A DNA stretch of 64,000 bases from JBBQWZ01 sp038210135 (GTDB taxonomy: Bacteria > Acidobacteriota > Terriglobia > Bryobacterales > Bryobacteraceae): assembly GCA_038210135.1 (NCBI GenBank), contig JBBQWZ010000012.1, forward strand, positions 1 through 64,000. The letters are read 5' to 3'. A program made the position numbers and the translations under genes. Below, in pieces: positions 25,386-33,789 of this stretch. The notes beneath the pieces are model-generated. The model was not told the origin of the DNA and ran no database searches. It worked only from the letters and a program-made list of their open reading frames with translations. How positions within the stretch are numbered: the first letter of the stretch is position 1; every line of letters starts with the position of its first letter.

Positions 25386-25422
25386 GCCGAGCCCGGGCGA
25401 CCGCCTGTGGCTCGGCTTTTTT
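25386..25422 (+). terminator. Rho-independent terminator after the GAF-ANTAR gene
   Basis: GCCGAGCC pairs with GGCTCGGC and is followed by six T residues, 26 bases after the stop codon. Confidence 0.85.
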
Positions 25423-25677
25423 ATTCGCGTGCGGAGCTGGAAGGCGATTGGCCGGAACTTCGATGGGGAACGCCGGTTCGGAGCACTTATTTCGCGGCAC
25501 TTCGTGCCGCTTCGTGCGCGCCTCGACGCAACGCTCGGTGCAGGACCGCGTCTCCACGACTCTATTCGTTCACCGGACCAGCCGGACCTTTTCGTGAGCC
25601 GCGCGTGGGACGATGAGGCTGATGCTGATCGGCGGTATCTTCCGCGTCTCGACTTCGGTTTTGGAGGTCACGTCCCG
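25423..25677. other. Gap without a gene
   Basis: Together with the terminator this makes a 317-base gap. It holds the second copy of the GCGGCAC hairpin repeat (25462-25531) and the promoter region of the following gene, with GGAGG about 11 nt before its ATG. No further gene is seen. Confidence 0.6.
25462..25531 (+). repeat. Dispersed repeat with GCGGCAC hairpin, copy 2
   Basis: The 34 bases at 25493-25526 equal 6258-6291. The perfect hairpin GCGGCAC-TTC-GTGCCGC is at 25494-25510. Weaker similarity extends left to about 25469. Confidence 0.75.
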
Positions 25678-27387
25678 ATGCCTATCCGCTTTTTCCTTAT
25701 ACCTATTCTGATTCTGGTGGGAGCAGTATCCGCATACGCTCAGCCTTCCGGACTCGCTACCACCGATAACGGTTCTCAAATTTACTTTTCCACTTCGCAA
25801 GTGCTTCGTGGCTCGGGCGAGGTTATGAATCCCAAGATTTTCAGGCTGGATAGTAATGGACTCGCCCTTGTGGAGCAGCGGGCGCAGGACGGTGTTCCGA
25901 ACTTCACCAATTTTTTCCAACTGACGTCCGCGGATGTGAGCGGAGATGGAACCGTTCAAGTGATCAATGCCGATCGGCCCTGCAACGGCGGGAGCGCATG
26001 TGTTCATTTTGAACGCTGGAGCTGGACGATCTCGAGTTCCGGGGAGAAGAGCACCGGCTCAGGGCACGCTCGGATCAGTCGAAATGGGCGCTACGCCGTG
26101 ATTTGGGGCACCGCGGGATTTCCCTCGAACAATCTGTTGACGTTGTTGGACCGGGTCGGCAAAGCGTACAGTGTATTGTCGAATGCCACCTACGCAGGGA
26201 TGCAGAGCGGTCGCGCCATTACGGCGGATGGTGGGGTACTGATTCTGCGGCAAGGGGCGCTGAGTCTTTGGCGCGGGGCTCGTGAAGTTCGGATTCTGAC
26301 CGCTGAAGTTCCGATCTCGGCGGTCATTGACGACGGCGCGACTACCCTGATTTACGAAACGGCCGATCATCGGAGTCGGCAGCTGCGGCTTGGCGGAGGC
26401 AGTGAGGTCGCGTTGAATTCGGACATGTTTGCTCGAGACGCACAAATCAGCGCTGACGGGCAAATCGTGATGTTCACGGCGTTCTCCCGCTATCTGCCTT
26501 TCGGCCAGCAGCTCTTTGCGCAATACGCGGATGGCACGGGTTTTCGGCAGATCTCGGCGGATGCAGACGGCATTGTGCAGGCGACGCTGGCGGGCACCGG
26601 CTGGGTGGCGTACGCCTCGACGGGGATCGGCAGAGTGATTGGCATCGATGTACGCACCGGTTCCAACTTCGAATTCCTGCCGGCGAGTCCGTCCATTCAA
26701 CTGGCGCGGGGCGGGTTCGCGCCGGGCTCGGCGATTCGGATTTTCGGAAAGGGATTCGGGGGGGTTCCCTATATCGCCCTACAACCCCTGCCGCTGCTGT
26801 TTAGGGACGTACAAGTGTTACTGGACGGAACCGCGATGCCGATTCATGTGGTGTCTCCAACGGAGGTACGCATTCAACTGCCGTGGGAATTGACGCCGCC
26901 CGCGGCGGGCACCGTTCGGCCGGCGCGATTGATTGTGCAAATCGGGGATTCTCCATTCGACGCGGCAGTGGATGTGAACCTTGCGGCGATCGATCCGCGC
27001 GCCGAGCCAGTGACTCCGCCGGGGTTTGCTGAAGAGCAGATCGCTATTCACGAGGACTATTCTTCGCCCGTTAGCTCATCGAATCCGGCGAAGGCCGGCG
27101 AGATCGTGCACATTTATATTACCGGTTTGGGTGCCGTGAATCCTCCGGTGGCCACCGGCTTTGGTGCTCCTCTTAGTCCGCTATCGCTTGTCAGTCCGGT
27201 GAGTATTCAAATTGGAGCGTTCGACGCAGAGGTTTTGCAGGTACGTTTACAGCCGGGGCTGCTCGGATACTACATGGCGGACGTGCGGATTCCGACGGGG
27301 CTTTCTGGCGTCCAGGGCCTGTTTATTCGCGAGACGTATGGCGGAGCGGAGTACTTCAATGTACTGGGAGTTCTTTATGTCCAGTAA
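25678..27387 (+). CDS. Secreted beta-propeller-like protein with TIGR03437-type C-terminus
   Basis: 569 residues. Signal peptide (about 1-22, MPIRFFLIPILILVGAVSAYAQ), a propeller-like middle (about 25-340) with repeated SADGxxxxF and ISRNGRYAVIWGT strands, and a C-terminal domain of about 220 residues. That end carries features of the Solibacter uncharacterised domain: FAPGSAIRIFGKGFGG, VSPTEVRIQLPWEL, NPAKAGEIVHIYITGLGAVNPP and LLGYYMADVRIPTG. The domain marks exported proteins of this lineage. ATG 25678 is supported by the signal peptide and GGAGG. Function unknown; carbohydrate or surface binding is speculative. Confidence 0.8.
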   Translation: MPIRFFLIPILILVGAVSAYAQPSGLATTDNGSQIYFSTSQVLRGSGEVMNPKIFRLDSNGLALVEQRAQDGVPNFTNFFQLTSADVSGDGTVQVINADRPCNGGSACVHFERWSWTISSSGEKSTGSGHARISRNGRYAVIWGTAGFPSNNLLTLLDRVGKAYSVLSNATYAGMQSGRAITADGGVLILRQGALSLWRGAREVRILTAEVPISAVIDDGATTLIYETADHRSRQLRLGGGSEVALNSDMFARDAQISADGQIVMFTAFSRYLPFGQQLFAQYADGTGFRQISADADGIVQATLAGTGWVAYASTGIGRVIGIDVRTGSNFEFLPASPSIQLARGGFAPGSAIRIFGKGFGGVPYIALQPLPLLFRDVQVLLDGTAMPIHVVSPTEVRIQLPWELTPPAAGTVRPARLIVQIGDSPFDAAVDVNLAAIDPRAEPVTPPGFAEEQIAIHEDYSSPVSSSNPAKAGEIVHIYITGLGAVNPPVATGFGAPLSPLSLVSPVSIQIGAFDAEVLQVRLQPGLLGYYMADVRIPTGLSGVQGLFIRETYGGAEYFNVLGVLYVQ

Positions 27388-27525
27388 GAAATGCCCCATG
27401 GAGGGTTTGGGCACTGATGCGGCAGGTAATCGCGATCGCCGATCCGCCGATCGATCCGAAGGGGAAGCGGCGGTTGGTGATCAAGTCGATTTCAGCGAAG
27501 CAAAGGCCGCGGCGGCCGGGGAAGT

Positions 27526-27554
27526 AAAAAAGGCCACCGGGCGCAGCCGGCGGC
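27526..27554 (-). terminator. Rho-independent terminator after the RRM gene
   Basis: On the minus strand GCCGCCGG and CCGGTGGC form an 8-base stem (one G-T pair) around CTGCGC, followed by six T residues, 28 bases beyond the stop. Confidence 0.8.
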
Positions 27555-27581
27555 TTTCGTTGCTGAATGGTTTCAAACTGG

Positions 27582-27944
27582 CTAGTAACGTTCGCGACGG
27601 CCACCGCCGCCTCCACCGCCCCCGCCGAAGTCACGGCGTCCACCACCGCCGCCCGCTCCTCCGCGATTGCCGCCGCCACCACCGCCGCCTTCGCGGTTCA
27701 TCGGGCGCGCTTCGTTCACGACCAGGGCGCGCCCTTGCAGGTCGCGTCCGTTGCAAGCTTCAACTGCCAGCCCCGCCGCTGCGTCGTCATTGATCTCCAC
27801 GAAACCGAACCCACGGGCCTCACCCGAAAAACGGTCGCGCATGACGAGAACGCTATCCACTGTAAAGCCATTCGCTGCGAAGAAATTCTGCAGATCCGTT
27901 TCATTCGCCGAATAAGGAAGATTGCCAACAAACAGTTTTTTCAC
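27582..27944 (-). CDS. Glycine-rich RNA-binding protein (RRM)
   Basis: 120 residues. A single RNA-recognition motif (about 1-80) has intact RNP2 (LFVGNL) and RNP1 (RGFGFVEI); a Gly/Arg-rich tail (about 85-120) follows. This matches the small cold-inducible RNA-binding proteins known from cyanobacteria and other bacteria, which bind single-stranded RNA. The GTG start is 6 nt from AGGAG. The promoter and a leader of about 110 nt lie upstream, and the ribosome-binding site is inside a palindrome, so translation may be temperature- or protein-controlled. Confidence 0.92.
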   Translation of the reverse strand: MKKLFVGNLPYSANETDLQNFFAANGFTVDSVLVMRDRFSGEARGFGFVEINDDAAAGLAVEACNGRDLQGRALVVNEARPMNREGGGGGGGNRGGAGGGGGRRDFGGGGGGGGGRRERY

Positions 27945-27956
27945 TAGGAGCTCCTA
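27945..27956 (-). promoter_or_regulatory. Palindromic ribosome-binding site of the RRM gene
   Basis: TAGGAGCTCCTA is a perfect 12-base palindrome directly before the GTG start. It contains the Shine-Dalgarno AGGAG and its own complement CTCCT, so the site can be masked by pairing with itself or another copy. This suggests translational control. Confidence 0.6.
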
Positions 27957-28061
27957 AGTCAAGAAAGGCCGAGAAGGGGCAGGCAAACGCGCCGGAGGGT
28001 GGGCTGCGAAAGGAGGGGCGGACCGGAGGGTCAACTGACACTTCACTCTATACCGGAGAAC

Positions 28062-28090
28062 AGTATGCCAGAGTACTCGGCCCGAGTCAA
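28062..28090 (-). promoter_or_regulatory. Sigma-70-type promoter of the RRM gene
   Basis: On the minus strand TTGACT (28090-28085), a 17-base spacer and CATACT (28067-28062) form the best two-part promoter I found in the window. Transcription would start near 28055, giving a leader of about 110 nt before the GTG, as expected of cold-shock-type genes. Confidence 0.7.
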
Positions 28091-28147
28091 AACAAAAATC
28101 GGCACTTCCAGGCCCTTTTGAGGCCGTTCTGGGAGTACGGAAGCACA

Positions 28148-28975
28148 TTATTCTCCCAGGAACGAAGGAGCTTCGCGTTTAGCCCAGGCGGCGAGACCGA
28201 TTTTAAGATCGGCGGAACGCATGGACTCGCGTATCGTCGTGTTGGTCGTTTCGAGATCGAGTTCCGCGCGGGCAATTTGGTTCAGTGCCCGTTTCATTCC
28301 CTGGATCGGAATCGGGGCAAGCGCCAGAATTTGTTTGACATATTCGTCTACTACCGCCTGGAGTGCGGATGCCGGAACGACCGCGTCGAGATACCCGAAG
28401 TGATGCAATTCCTGGGCATCGATTGGTTGGGCGAGCAGGAAGATTTTCTTCGCGGGACCGAGTCCGATACGGTTGACGAAGCGCTGCAAGCCGCTGGCGT
28501 AATAGTGAACGCCGAGGAGTGCGGCCGGGACACGCAGTTCCATATTTTCGACCCCGATGCGGAAGTCGCAGGCAAGTGCGAGATCCGCCGCACCGCCATA
28601 GACGCCACCCTGGATCGCGGCGATGGTGGGGACGCGAAGGCGTTCCAGGCGGTTCACCATGCGTTCAAAGACGAGGGGCGCGGCTTGGACACCATGCGGG
28701 TCGTCTATGGACGTGACGCCGATCGCGCCGATGTCGAACCCGGCGCTGAAGGTTTTCCCGGTGCTAGAAAGCACGCACACGCGAATTCCTGGGGCGGCGT
28801 CGATTTCGGCGAAGAGGCGCTCGAGCATGTCGAGGTCTTCCGGCAAAAGCCGATTGTGAAGCGCCGGGCGCTGCAGCCGGATTTCGGCCAGGGGTCCGTC
28901 GAGCGTCAAAATGGGTTGAGTTCCCAACGATTTTTCATTCTCAACGTTATGCAAGAGTGGCCGTCCTATCCTCAT
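28148..28975 (-). CDS. Enoyl-CoA hydratase/isomerase family protein
   Basis: About 275 residues, a crotonase-fold enzyme acting on acyl-CoA thioesters. Motifs: the oxyanion-hole strand FSAGFDIGAIG (about 68-78) and GGVYGGAADLALACDFRIG (about 117-135). The position after GGxxG that often holds the catalytic Glu of hydratases carries Ala/Asp (GGAADLA), and the second Glu is LRVPAALLGV, so simple hydratase chemistry is uncertain; an isomerase or other crotonase reaction is possible. The start is doubtful: the ATG at 28975 overlaps the ATG of a divergent small frame, and a later start may be used. Confidence 0.8.
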   Translation of the reverse strand: MRIGRPLLHNVENEKSLGTQPILTLDGPLAEIRLQRPALHNRLLPEDLDMLERLFAEIDAAPGIRVCVLSSTGKTFSAGFDIGAIGVTSIDDPHGVQAAPLVFERMVNRLERLRVPTIAAIQGGVYGGAADLALACDFRIGVENMELRVPAALLGVHYYASGLQRFVNRIGLGPAKKIFLLAQPIDAQELHHFGYLDAVVPASALQAVVDEYVKQILALAPIPIQGMKRALNQIARAELDLETTNTTIRESMRSADLKIGLAAWAKREAPSFLGE

Positions 28976-29105
28976 GATGCGCTTTCTTGCACTGGCCGCG
29001 CTGACCATGTCGCCGGCGTGCGCCGCGGACCTGCTCGAGTTTCGCAACGGGTTCTGGTTGAATCTGCACTTGCACGCCTACCGTGACGGCCAAAGATTAC
29101 GATAG
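28974..29105 (+). pseudogene. 43-codon remnant of a secreted protein gene
   Basis: The frame ATGATGCGCTTTCTT... encodes a signal peptide (MMRFLALAALTMSPACAA) followed by LLEFRNGFWLNLHLHAYRD, then stops at TAG. The FxNGFWLNLHxxxY pattern resembles the N-terminus of longer exported acidobacterial proteins I remember (FWVNLHHFLY type), so this looks like the surviving 5' end of a decayed gene. A hairpin repeat lies 90 bases downstream and may have been part of the event. A genuine 43-residue secreted peptide is the alternative. Confidence 0.45.
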
Positions 29106-29197
29106 CCGTGAGACGATCTTGTAGCCGGATGCGTGGATCAGGCGACGGCCTCCTTCGGCGGCGAAGAAGCTGGGAGCGCTGGCCTGCGTGGAATTCC

Positions 29198-29226
29198 AGG
29201 TCCCATCGCTTACGCTCAGGGTTCAA
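29198..29226 (-). repeat. Dispersed hairpin repeat (GAACCC..CGTAAGCG type)
   Basis: The minus strand reads CTTGAACCCTGAGCGTAAGCGATGGGACCT, differing by two bases in its core from the copy at 15674-15702. Confidence 0.65.
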
Positions 29227-29260
29227 GCCGGGGCGTCGCCGGAAGTTTGGCGCGGATGAG

Positions 29261-30439
29261 CTATCGCGGGAAGGCTGGCGAGTAGGCTTCTAGATACTTG
29301 AGGCCGCAGCCGGTGTTGTAGATCACCGTGCGCTCGTCGGGATTGAGAAAGCCGCTGGCGAGGAGTTTGCGGAGGGCGGCGACGCAGGCTCCGCCTTCGG
29401 GGGCGGCGAAAATTCCTTCGTCGGTGGCCAGTTCAACGCCGGCCTGGATCATGTCTTCGTCAGAAATCGCGATACACGTGCCGCCGGATTCGCGGACGGC
29501 CTGGAGGACCAGGAAGTCGCCCAGTGCCTTCGGCACGCGGAGTCCGCTGGCGGCGGTGTGCGCGCCTTCGAAGAATTCGGATTTCGCTTCGCCTTTTTCA
29601 AATGCACGAACGATGGGCTGGCAGCCTTCGGCCTGAACGCAGATCATCTTCGGCCGCTTCTTGCCAATCCAGCCGAGCTCCTCCATTTCGCCGAACGCTT
29701 TCCACATACCGATGAGGCCGACGCCTCCGCCGCAGGGATAGAAAATGACGTCGGGCAGTTCCCAGCGGAGCTGCTCGGCCAGTTCGTAGCCCATGGTCTT
29801 CTTGCCTTCGATGCGGTAAGGCTCTTTGAGCGTCGAGACGTCGAACCAGCCTTCGGCGTCCTTGCGCGAGGCGACGATCTTTCCGCAATCGCTGATGAGG
29901 CCGTCCACCAGCGTCACTTTGGCGCCCGATGCCGAGCACTCGATGAAGTTCGCCTGCGGGACGTCTCTGGGCATGAAGATGTGGGCTTCGATGCCGGCGG
30001 CGGCGGCGTAGGCGGCCATGGCTCCGGCGGCGTTTCCGGCGGAGGGGATGGCAACCTTCTTGACGCCGAGTTCGACGCACATGGAGATGGCGCAGGAGAG
30101 GCCGCGGGCCTTGAAAGATCCAGTGGGATTGACGCCTTCATCTTTGACGTAGAGGTCTTTTGCGCCGAGGCGGGCACCGAGGCGCGGGGTCTTGACGAGA
30201 GGCGTCATGCCTTCCCCGAGCGAGGTGATGGCGGCGGGTTTCGAAACTGGCAGCACGGGAGCATAGCGCCACATGCTGGAGGGTCCGTTGGGAATCCAAT
30301 CCCGATTCCAGCTTTCGCGGGCGCGAGCGAGGTCGTAGCGGACCAGCAACGGTCCACCACATTCGCAGAGGTTGTGGAGCTGTCCGGCGGGACGCTGTTT
30401 CCCGCAGATGCTGCATTCAAGGTGTGTGATGGTGGTCAT
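29261..30439 (-). CDS. thrC: Threonine synthase
   Basis: 392 residues. Converts O-phosphohomoserine to threonine with PLP. The N-terminus has a zinc-ribbon-like set of cysteines (about 9, 12, 25, 27), as in the archaeal/plant-like class of threonine synthases. The PLP lysine is in NPTGSFKARG (about 110) and the phosphate-binding loop is GGGVGL near 230. SAGNAAGAMAAYAAAAGI matches the family. No hom or thrB gene lies nearby. The family also contains cysteate synthase-like enzymes, but the overall match favours ThrC. Confidence 0.88.
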   Translation of the reverse strand: MTTITHLECSICGKQRPAGQLHNLCECGGPLLVRYDLARARESWNRDWIPNGPSSMWRYAPVLPVSKPAAITSLGEGMTPLVKTPRLGARLGAKDLYVKDEGVNPTGSFKARGLSCAISMCVELGVKKVAIPSAGNAAGAMAAYAAAAGIEAHIFMPRDVPQANFIECSASGAKVTLVDGLISDCGKIVASRKDAEGWFDVSTLKEPYRIEGKKTMGYELAEQLRWELPDVIFYPCGGGVGLIGMWKAFGEMEELGWIGKKRPKMICVQAEGCQPIVRAFEKGEAKSEFFEGAHTAASGLRVPKALGDFLVLQAVRESGGTCIAISDEDMIQAGVELATDEGIFAAPEGGACVAALRKLLASGFLNPDERTVIYNTGCGLKYLEAYSPAFPR

Positions 30440-30567
30440 TTGGGAGGGGAAGCGATCAGGATACTATGACGACGGGCTCGGCGCACCTTCCGATTCAGCA
30501 TTCCGAGGCGGCGATCTAAGGCCTTCACCCCATTGCCGCGCGGGGCGAATCTGCTTAGGCTGGAGGC

Positions 30568-31503
30568 ATGATGTCGTACCTCGTTCTTCCTGCCGCGACG
30601 CTCTTCGCGGGTTTCGTTTTTGCGCAGGCGCCCAGTACCACGACGAGCTTTACGACGGATATCAACGGAAACCGTGTTCCAGCGGCCAGCATTTCCTCGA
30701 CTGGGAATAGCCGGGTGGAGCGTACCCAAAACGTCAACGGCCGCACTGTACCGTTGGAGCAAGTGGAAGACAAGGTCGTGCGCGAAGACGCGTCCGGCAA
30801 GACGGTGGAGCGCACGATCCGCCGCTTCGACGAAAACGGAAATGCATTGCCGATCGACCGCATTACCATCGCCGAAACCAAACAGGCCGACGGAACGACT
30901 CTTACCGACACGATGGTGAAGCGTGGCGACATGAACGGAAGTCTGGTGTTGTTCGAACACACGAGGGCGGAGACGCGCAAAAGCGGGGCGTCCACTGTTT
31001 CCGAAATCACGATTGAGCGCGCGTCGATCAATGGCAGCCTGGAGCTCCAGGAAAAGCAATCGATCGCCGCCATCGAGCAGGGTGAAACGGTTCAGCAAAC
31101 GTCCACACTGCTGCGGCGGGACGCGAACGGCAACTTCTTTGAAGCGCGCCGGGACATCAAGGACACCACCAAGTCCGGTACCACGACTACGGAGAACGTG
31201 GCGGTTTACGAGCCGGGCAGCGATGGACGCCTGACGCTTGCGAGGCAGGAAGCGCGAACCGTGGTGAAGAGTCCGGATGGCAGCGAGCGAAGCCAGATCA
31301 ACGTGTTCGACAGCGTGGCCGGGCGGGCTGGAGAATCGAACGCGAAGCCTCAGTTGCGGGAGCAGGTGGTGATCGAGAAGCGCGTGACGGGCGATGGCGT
31401 GGTGGAAACTCAGAAAGTGCGGCAAGCGAGTCCGAACGACCCGAACCGGCTCGGCGAGACGCGCATCATTTCGGAGACGGTGTGCAAGGGGAAGTGCTCG
31501 TAA
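30568..31503 (+). CDS. Secreted protein built of about 33-residue repeats
   Basis: 311 residues with a signal peptide (about 1-19). The mature protein consists of six to seven units of about 30-34 residues with the pattern (D/I)NG-x-L/V near the start, a polar strand pair and a T-V-x-x-I/V end; examples begin at DENGNALPID, DMNGSLVLFE, SINGSLELQE, DANGNFFEAR and GSDGRLTLAR. It ends CKGKCS, which may form a disulphide. I do not recognise the family. A beta-solenoid or rod-like exported structure is the likely shape. TAGGCT lies 6 nt before the ATG. Confidence 0.72.
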   Translation: MMSYLVLPAATLFAGFVFAQAPSTTTSFTTDINGNRVPAASISSTGNSRVERTQNVNGRTVPLEQVEDKVVREDASGKTVERTIRRFDENGNALPIDRITIAETKQADGTTLTDTMVKRGDMNGSLVLFEHTRAETRKSGASTVSEITIERASINGSLELQEKQSIAAIEQGETVQQTSTLLRRDANGNFFEARRDIKDTTKSGTTTTENVAVYEPGSDGRLTLARQEARTVVKSPDGSERSQINVFDSVAGRAGESNAKPQLREQVVIEKRVTGDGVVETQKVRQASPNDPNRLGETRIISETVCKGKCS

Positions 31504-31522
31504 GCTTCGAGCGCGGCGCGGC

Positions 31523-31705
31523 TCAGCCGTGCCCGAGATACATCAGCCAGCTGAGACCGAACAAGGCGGCTACGAAGCAGCCAAAGCAATACAAGCCGTA
31601 GCGCCATCGCTCCCGGTCGGATCGCTTGGTGATGATTCCGAGGACGATCGAAGTAAAAAGCGCGAACAGCAGCGCGGCTTCAAAGTGAGAGAGGTTCGCC
31701 TTCAT
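31523..31705 (-). CDS. Small membrane protein
   Basis: 60 residues with two hydrophobic helices (about 10-26 and 37-57) joined by a basic loop (ITKRSDRERWRYG). It follows the neighbouring membrane protein gene by 9 bases on the same strand, which is the main reason to call it real. Function unknown; it may be a partner of that protein. Confidence 0.62.
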   Translation of the reverse strand: MKANLSHFEAALLFALFTSIVLGIITKRSDRERWRYGLYCFGCFVAALFGLSWLMYLGHG

Positions 31706-31714
31706 GCTGGGTGC

Positions 31715-32134
31715 CTAATCTTTCTTACCCGTGGCGATTTCGAAGGCATCGACGATGGCTAAAACGTTGAGGAGCCCGGCCCCGACCAGGAACTTGGTTC
31801 CATAGTCGTGCACATGACCGGCGGCGTCCGGCTGGGTGTAGCCCAGCCAGGAGGCCAGGAAGTAAAAGATCCCCGACATCAGGTTGCACAGAAAGCCGCC
31901 GTAATAGATCACGGTGGTGAGAAGGTCGCCGCCCTGCGGCTCGAAGAACGCGCCGCGCATCAGCAATCCGAAAAGGAACATCAGCGCCACGGAGCCGAGC
32001 ATCAATGCTCCGCGGTAGTAACGCTTCAGAAGAAAATGGCCCGCGCCGGGTATCAGCCAGCCGAGCGCCACGGCGGGAAGCCAGGCGCTGATCGGCACCT
32101 GCGCGCGTTTGTCAATTGCAACGGATTCGGCCAT
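31715..32134 (-). CDS. Membrane protein, DUF6677-like
   Basis: 139 residues with three to four membrane helices. The N-terminal part WLPAVALGWLIPGAGHFLLKRYYRG is the TM2-like motif seen in small bacterial membrane proteins, and the C-terminal half has a Gly-rich helix ending DAFEIATG. Acidobacteria carry such proteins widely without known function. It appears to be the first gene of a two-gene unit with the 60-residue membrane protein. Confidence 0.72.
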   Translation of the reverse strand: MAESVAIDKRAQVPISAWLPAVALGWLIPGAGHFLLKRYYRGALMLGSVALMFLFGLLMRGAFFEPQGGDLLTTVIYYGGFLCNLMSGIFYFLASWLGYTQPDAAGHVHDYGTKFLVGAGLLNVLAIVDAFEIATGKKD

Positions 32135-32317
32135 CTAGCGTCAGTTTACCGCAGAGCGGCCCGCACTGGTTTTTTGTTTCCACAAAGGTTGGTCACAGCG
32201 GAAGAAAATTTACTATATCGCTCATTCCAAACTGGTTGAGCCGGGATTCTGTTTTGGCATCCCCGGGTCAACGCGCAGGGGCGGACTATGCTTCGGCCGC
32301 GAGGAGGCATATTCACG

Positions 32318-33628
32318 ATGAAGTTTTTCCGCCGAGGGATGCTGATGGCGGCATTGGCCGCGACAGTGGGTACGGGTTGGGCACAACCGGCGCTCACAAC
32401 GATTCAGGACACGCTTTTTAAGGCCGACGGTACTCGTTATTCGGGCGCCTTGACGATCCGCTGGACGAGTTTTCAATCCGGGGACAGCGTCCCGATTGCG
32501 ACGCAGCAGGTGAACCTGCAAGTGGTGAATGGTTCGCTCAAGGTCAAGCTGGTTCCCACCACGACGGCATCGGCCGGCGCGAATTATCAAGTCACCTACG
32601 CGAGCCAGGGGAAGCTTCAGTTTTCCGAGACGTGGGCGGTGCCGCCGAGCCCGACGGCGTTGCGGCTCCGGGACGTTCGAGTGTCAACCGGGGCGGTCGT
32701 TGGTCCGCCGGCGGTGACGTCGCCGATATTCATTTCGGATGTAAGCGGGTTGTCGAACGAGTTGAGCGCACGTCCGCAGAGAGGTGCGGGCTATGGGCCG
32801 TCGCGCGCGGCGGTAATTAACTTCGGTGGTCAGATCGACGCTGCCACCGGGAATCCGGGCGATTGCATCCGCGTGGACGGTAGCGCCGGGCCTTGCGGGG
32901 AAGGCGGCGGCGGAGGTGGAAGTTCGCCATCCTTCGTAGACGGTGAGATTCCGACCGGCTTGCTGAACGGTTCGAATCTCCAGTTCACGTTGAATAACAC
33001 ACCGTCGCCGCAGGCGAGCTTACAGCTGTACCGCAACGGAATCAGGCTCAGTTCCGGGGTGGATTTTACACTCAACAGCCGCACGATTTCATTCTTTTAC
33101 GCCGCGACGCCGCAAAGCGGCGACGCCCTTACGGTGGCGTATCGCTACGCGGACCCGGCGAACCCGTTTAGTTCGTTCGCTCCTCCTCAAGTGATCTGCT
33201 CCAGCAACGGCACCAGTTCCTCTTCGACAACGCTCCTGCGGTTGGGAAGTTGCACAATTCCGGCAGGGATTCTTCATTCCGGAGATCGAATTTCGGTGGT
33301 TTATCAGTACTCGCATACCGGAAATACTTCCGGAATCGGGGGGCAGATTTCGTGGGGCTCGACGCCAATTTTCTCGCGAACCACGGTGGCCGGGGAATCC
33401 CAACTGGGCGGCCGAATCGAATTCGGGCTTGACGGCGCGGGCGCGTCCTGGTCCACCCAGGATTGGGGAGCGATTTCGCCCCTGGCTTCTTCGATGGGAT
33501 CGGCGGGCGATAACTATTCGGTTGCGACGACTGTCGATTTTCAAGCGCAGGTATTGTCCGGGGGCTCTGACGCGGTCGCGCTGCGGCATTTCACCGTGCT
33601 GCGCTATCCGGCTCAGTCGAACCCCTAA
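32318..33628 (+). CDS. Secreted protein with tail-fibre-like beta domain
   Basis: 436 residues from the ATG at 32318, chosen for the signal peptide (about 1-22) and GAGGAGG ahead of it; TATGCT at 32286-32291 can be its -10. An N-terminal beta domain (QDTLFKADGTRYSGALTIRW) is followed by a Gly-rich linker (GEGGGGGGSS) and a region GEIPTGLLNGSNLQFTLNNTPSP with LYRNGIRLSSGVDFTLN, a pattern found in phage tail and bacterial surface proteins. No other phage genes are near, so I take it as a chromosomal surface or adhesin-like protein. Function unknown. Confidence 0.7.
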   Translation: MKFFRRGMLMAALAATVGTGWAQPALTTIQDTLFKADGTRYSGALTIRWTSFQSGDSVPIATQQVNLQVVNGSLKVKLVPTTTASAGANYQVTYASQGKLQFSETWAVPPSPTALRLRDVRVSTGAVVGPPAVTSPIFISDVSGLSNELSARPQRGAGYGPSRAAVINFGGQIDAATGNPGDCIRVDGSAGPCGEGGGGGGSSPSFVDGEIPTGLLNGSNLQFTLNNTPSPQASLQLYRNGIRLSSGVDFTLNSRTISFFYAATPQSGDALTVAYRYADPANPFSSFAPPQVICSSNGTSSSSTTLLRLGSCTIPAGILHSGDRISVVYQYSHTGNTSGIGGQISWGSTPIFSRTTVAGESQLGGRIEFGLDGAGASWSTQDWGAISPLASSMGSAGDNYSVATTVDFQAQVLSGGSDAVALRHFTVLRYPAQSNP

Positions 33629-33789
33629 GTTCAACCGAAGGAATGTCCTTAGTACCGGCCAAGTAAGCGATTTTCTTAGGTTCGCTACGGTCAAATTAAG
33701 GTTGCCCATTTCCGGAAAGTTCGTCAGTATAGGTTCAACGGCGACGATAAGACCATTCGTGGCGGGAAGTTCTGCAAGGGAGGGAAGCT

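Noticed and set aside
32318..33628. Prophage remnant suggested by a tail-fibre-like protein
   Set aside because: It has a signal peptide and no neighbouring phage genes, integrase or attachment repeats.
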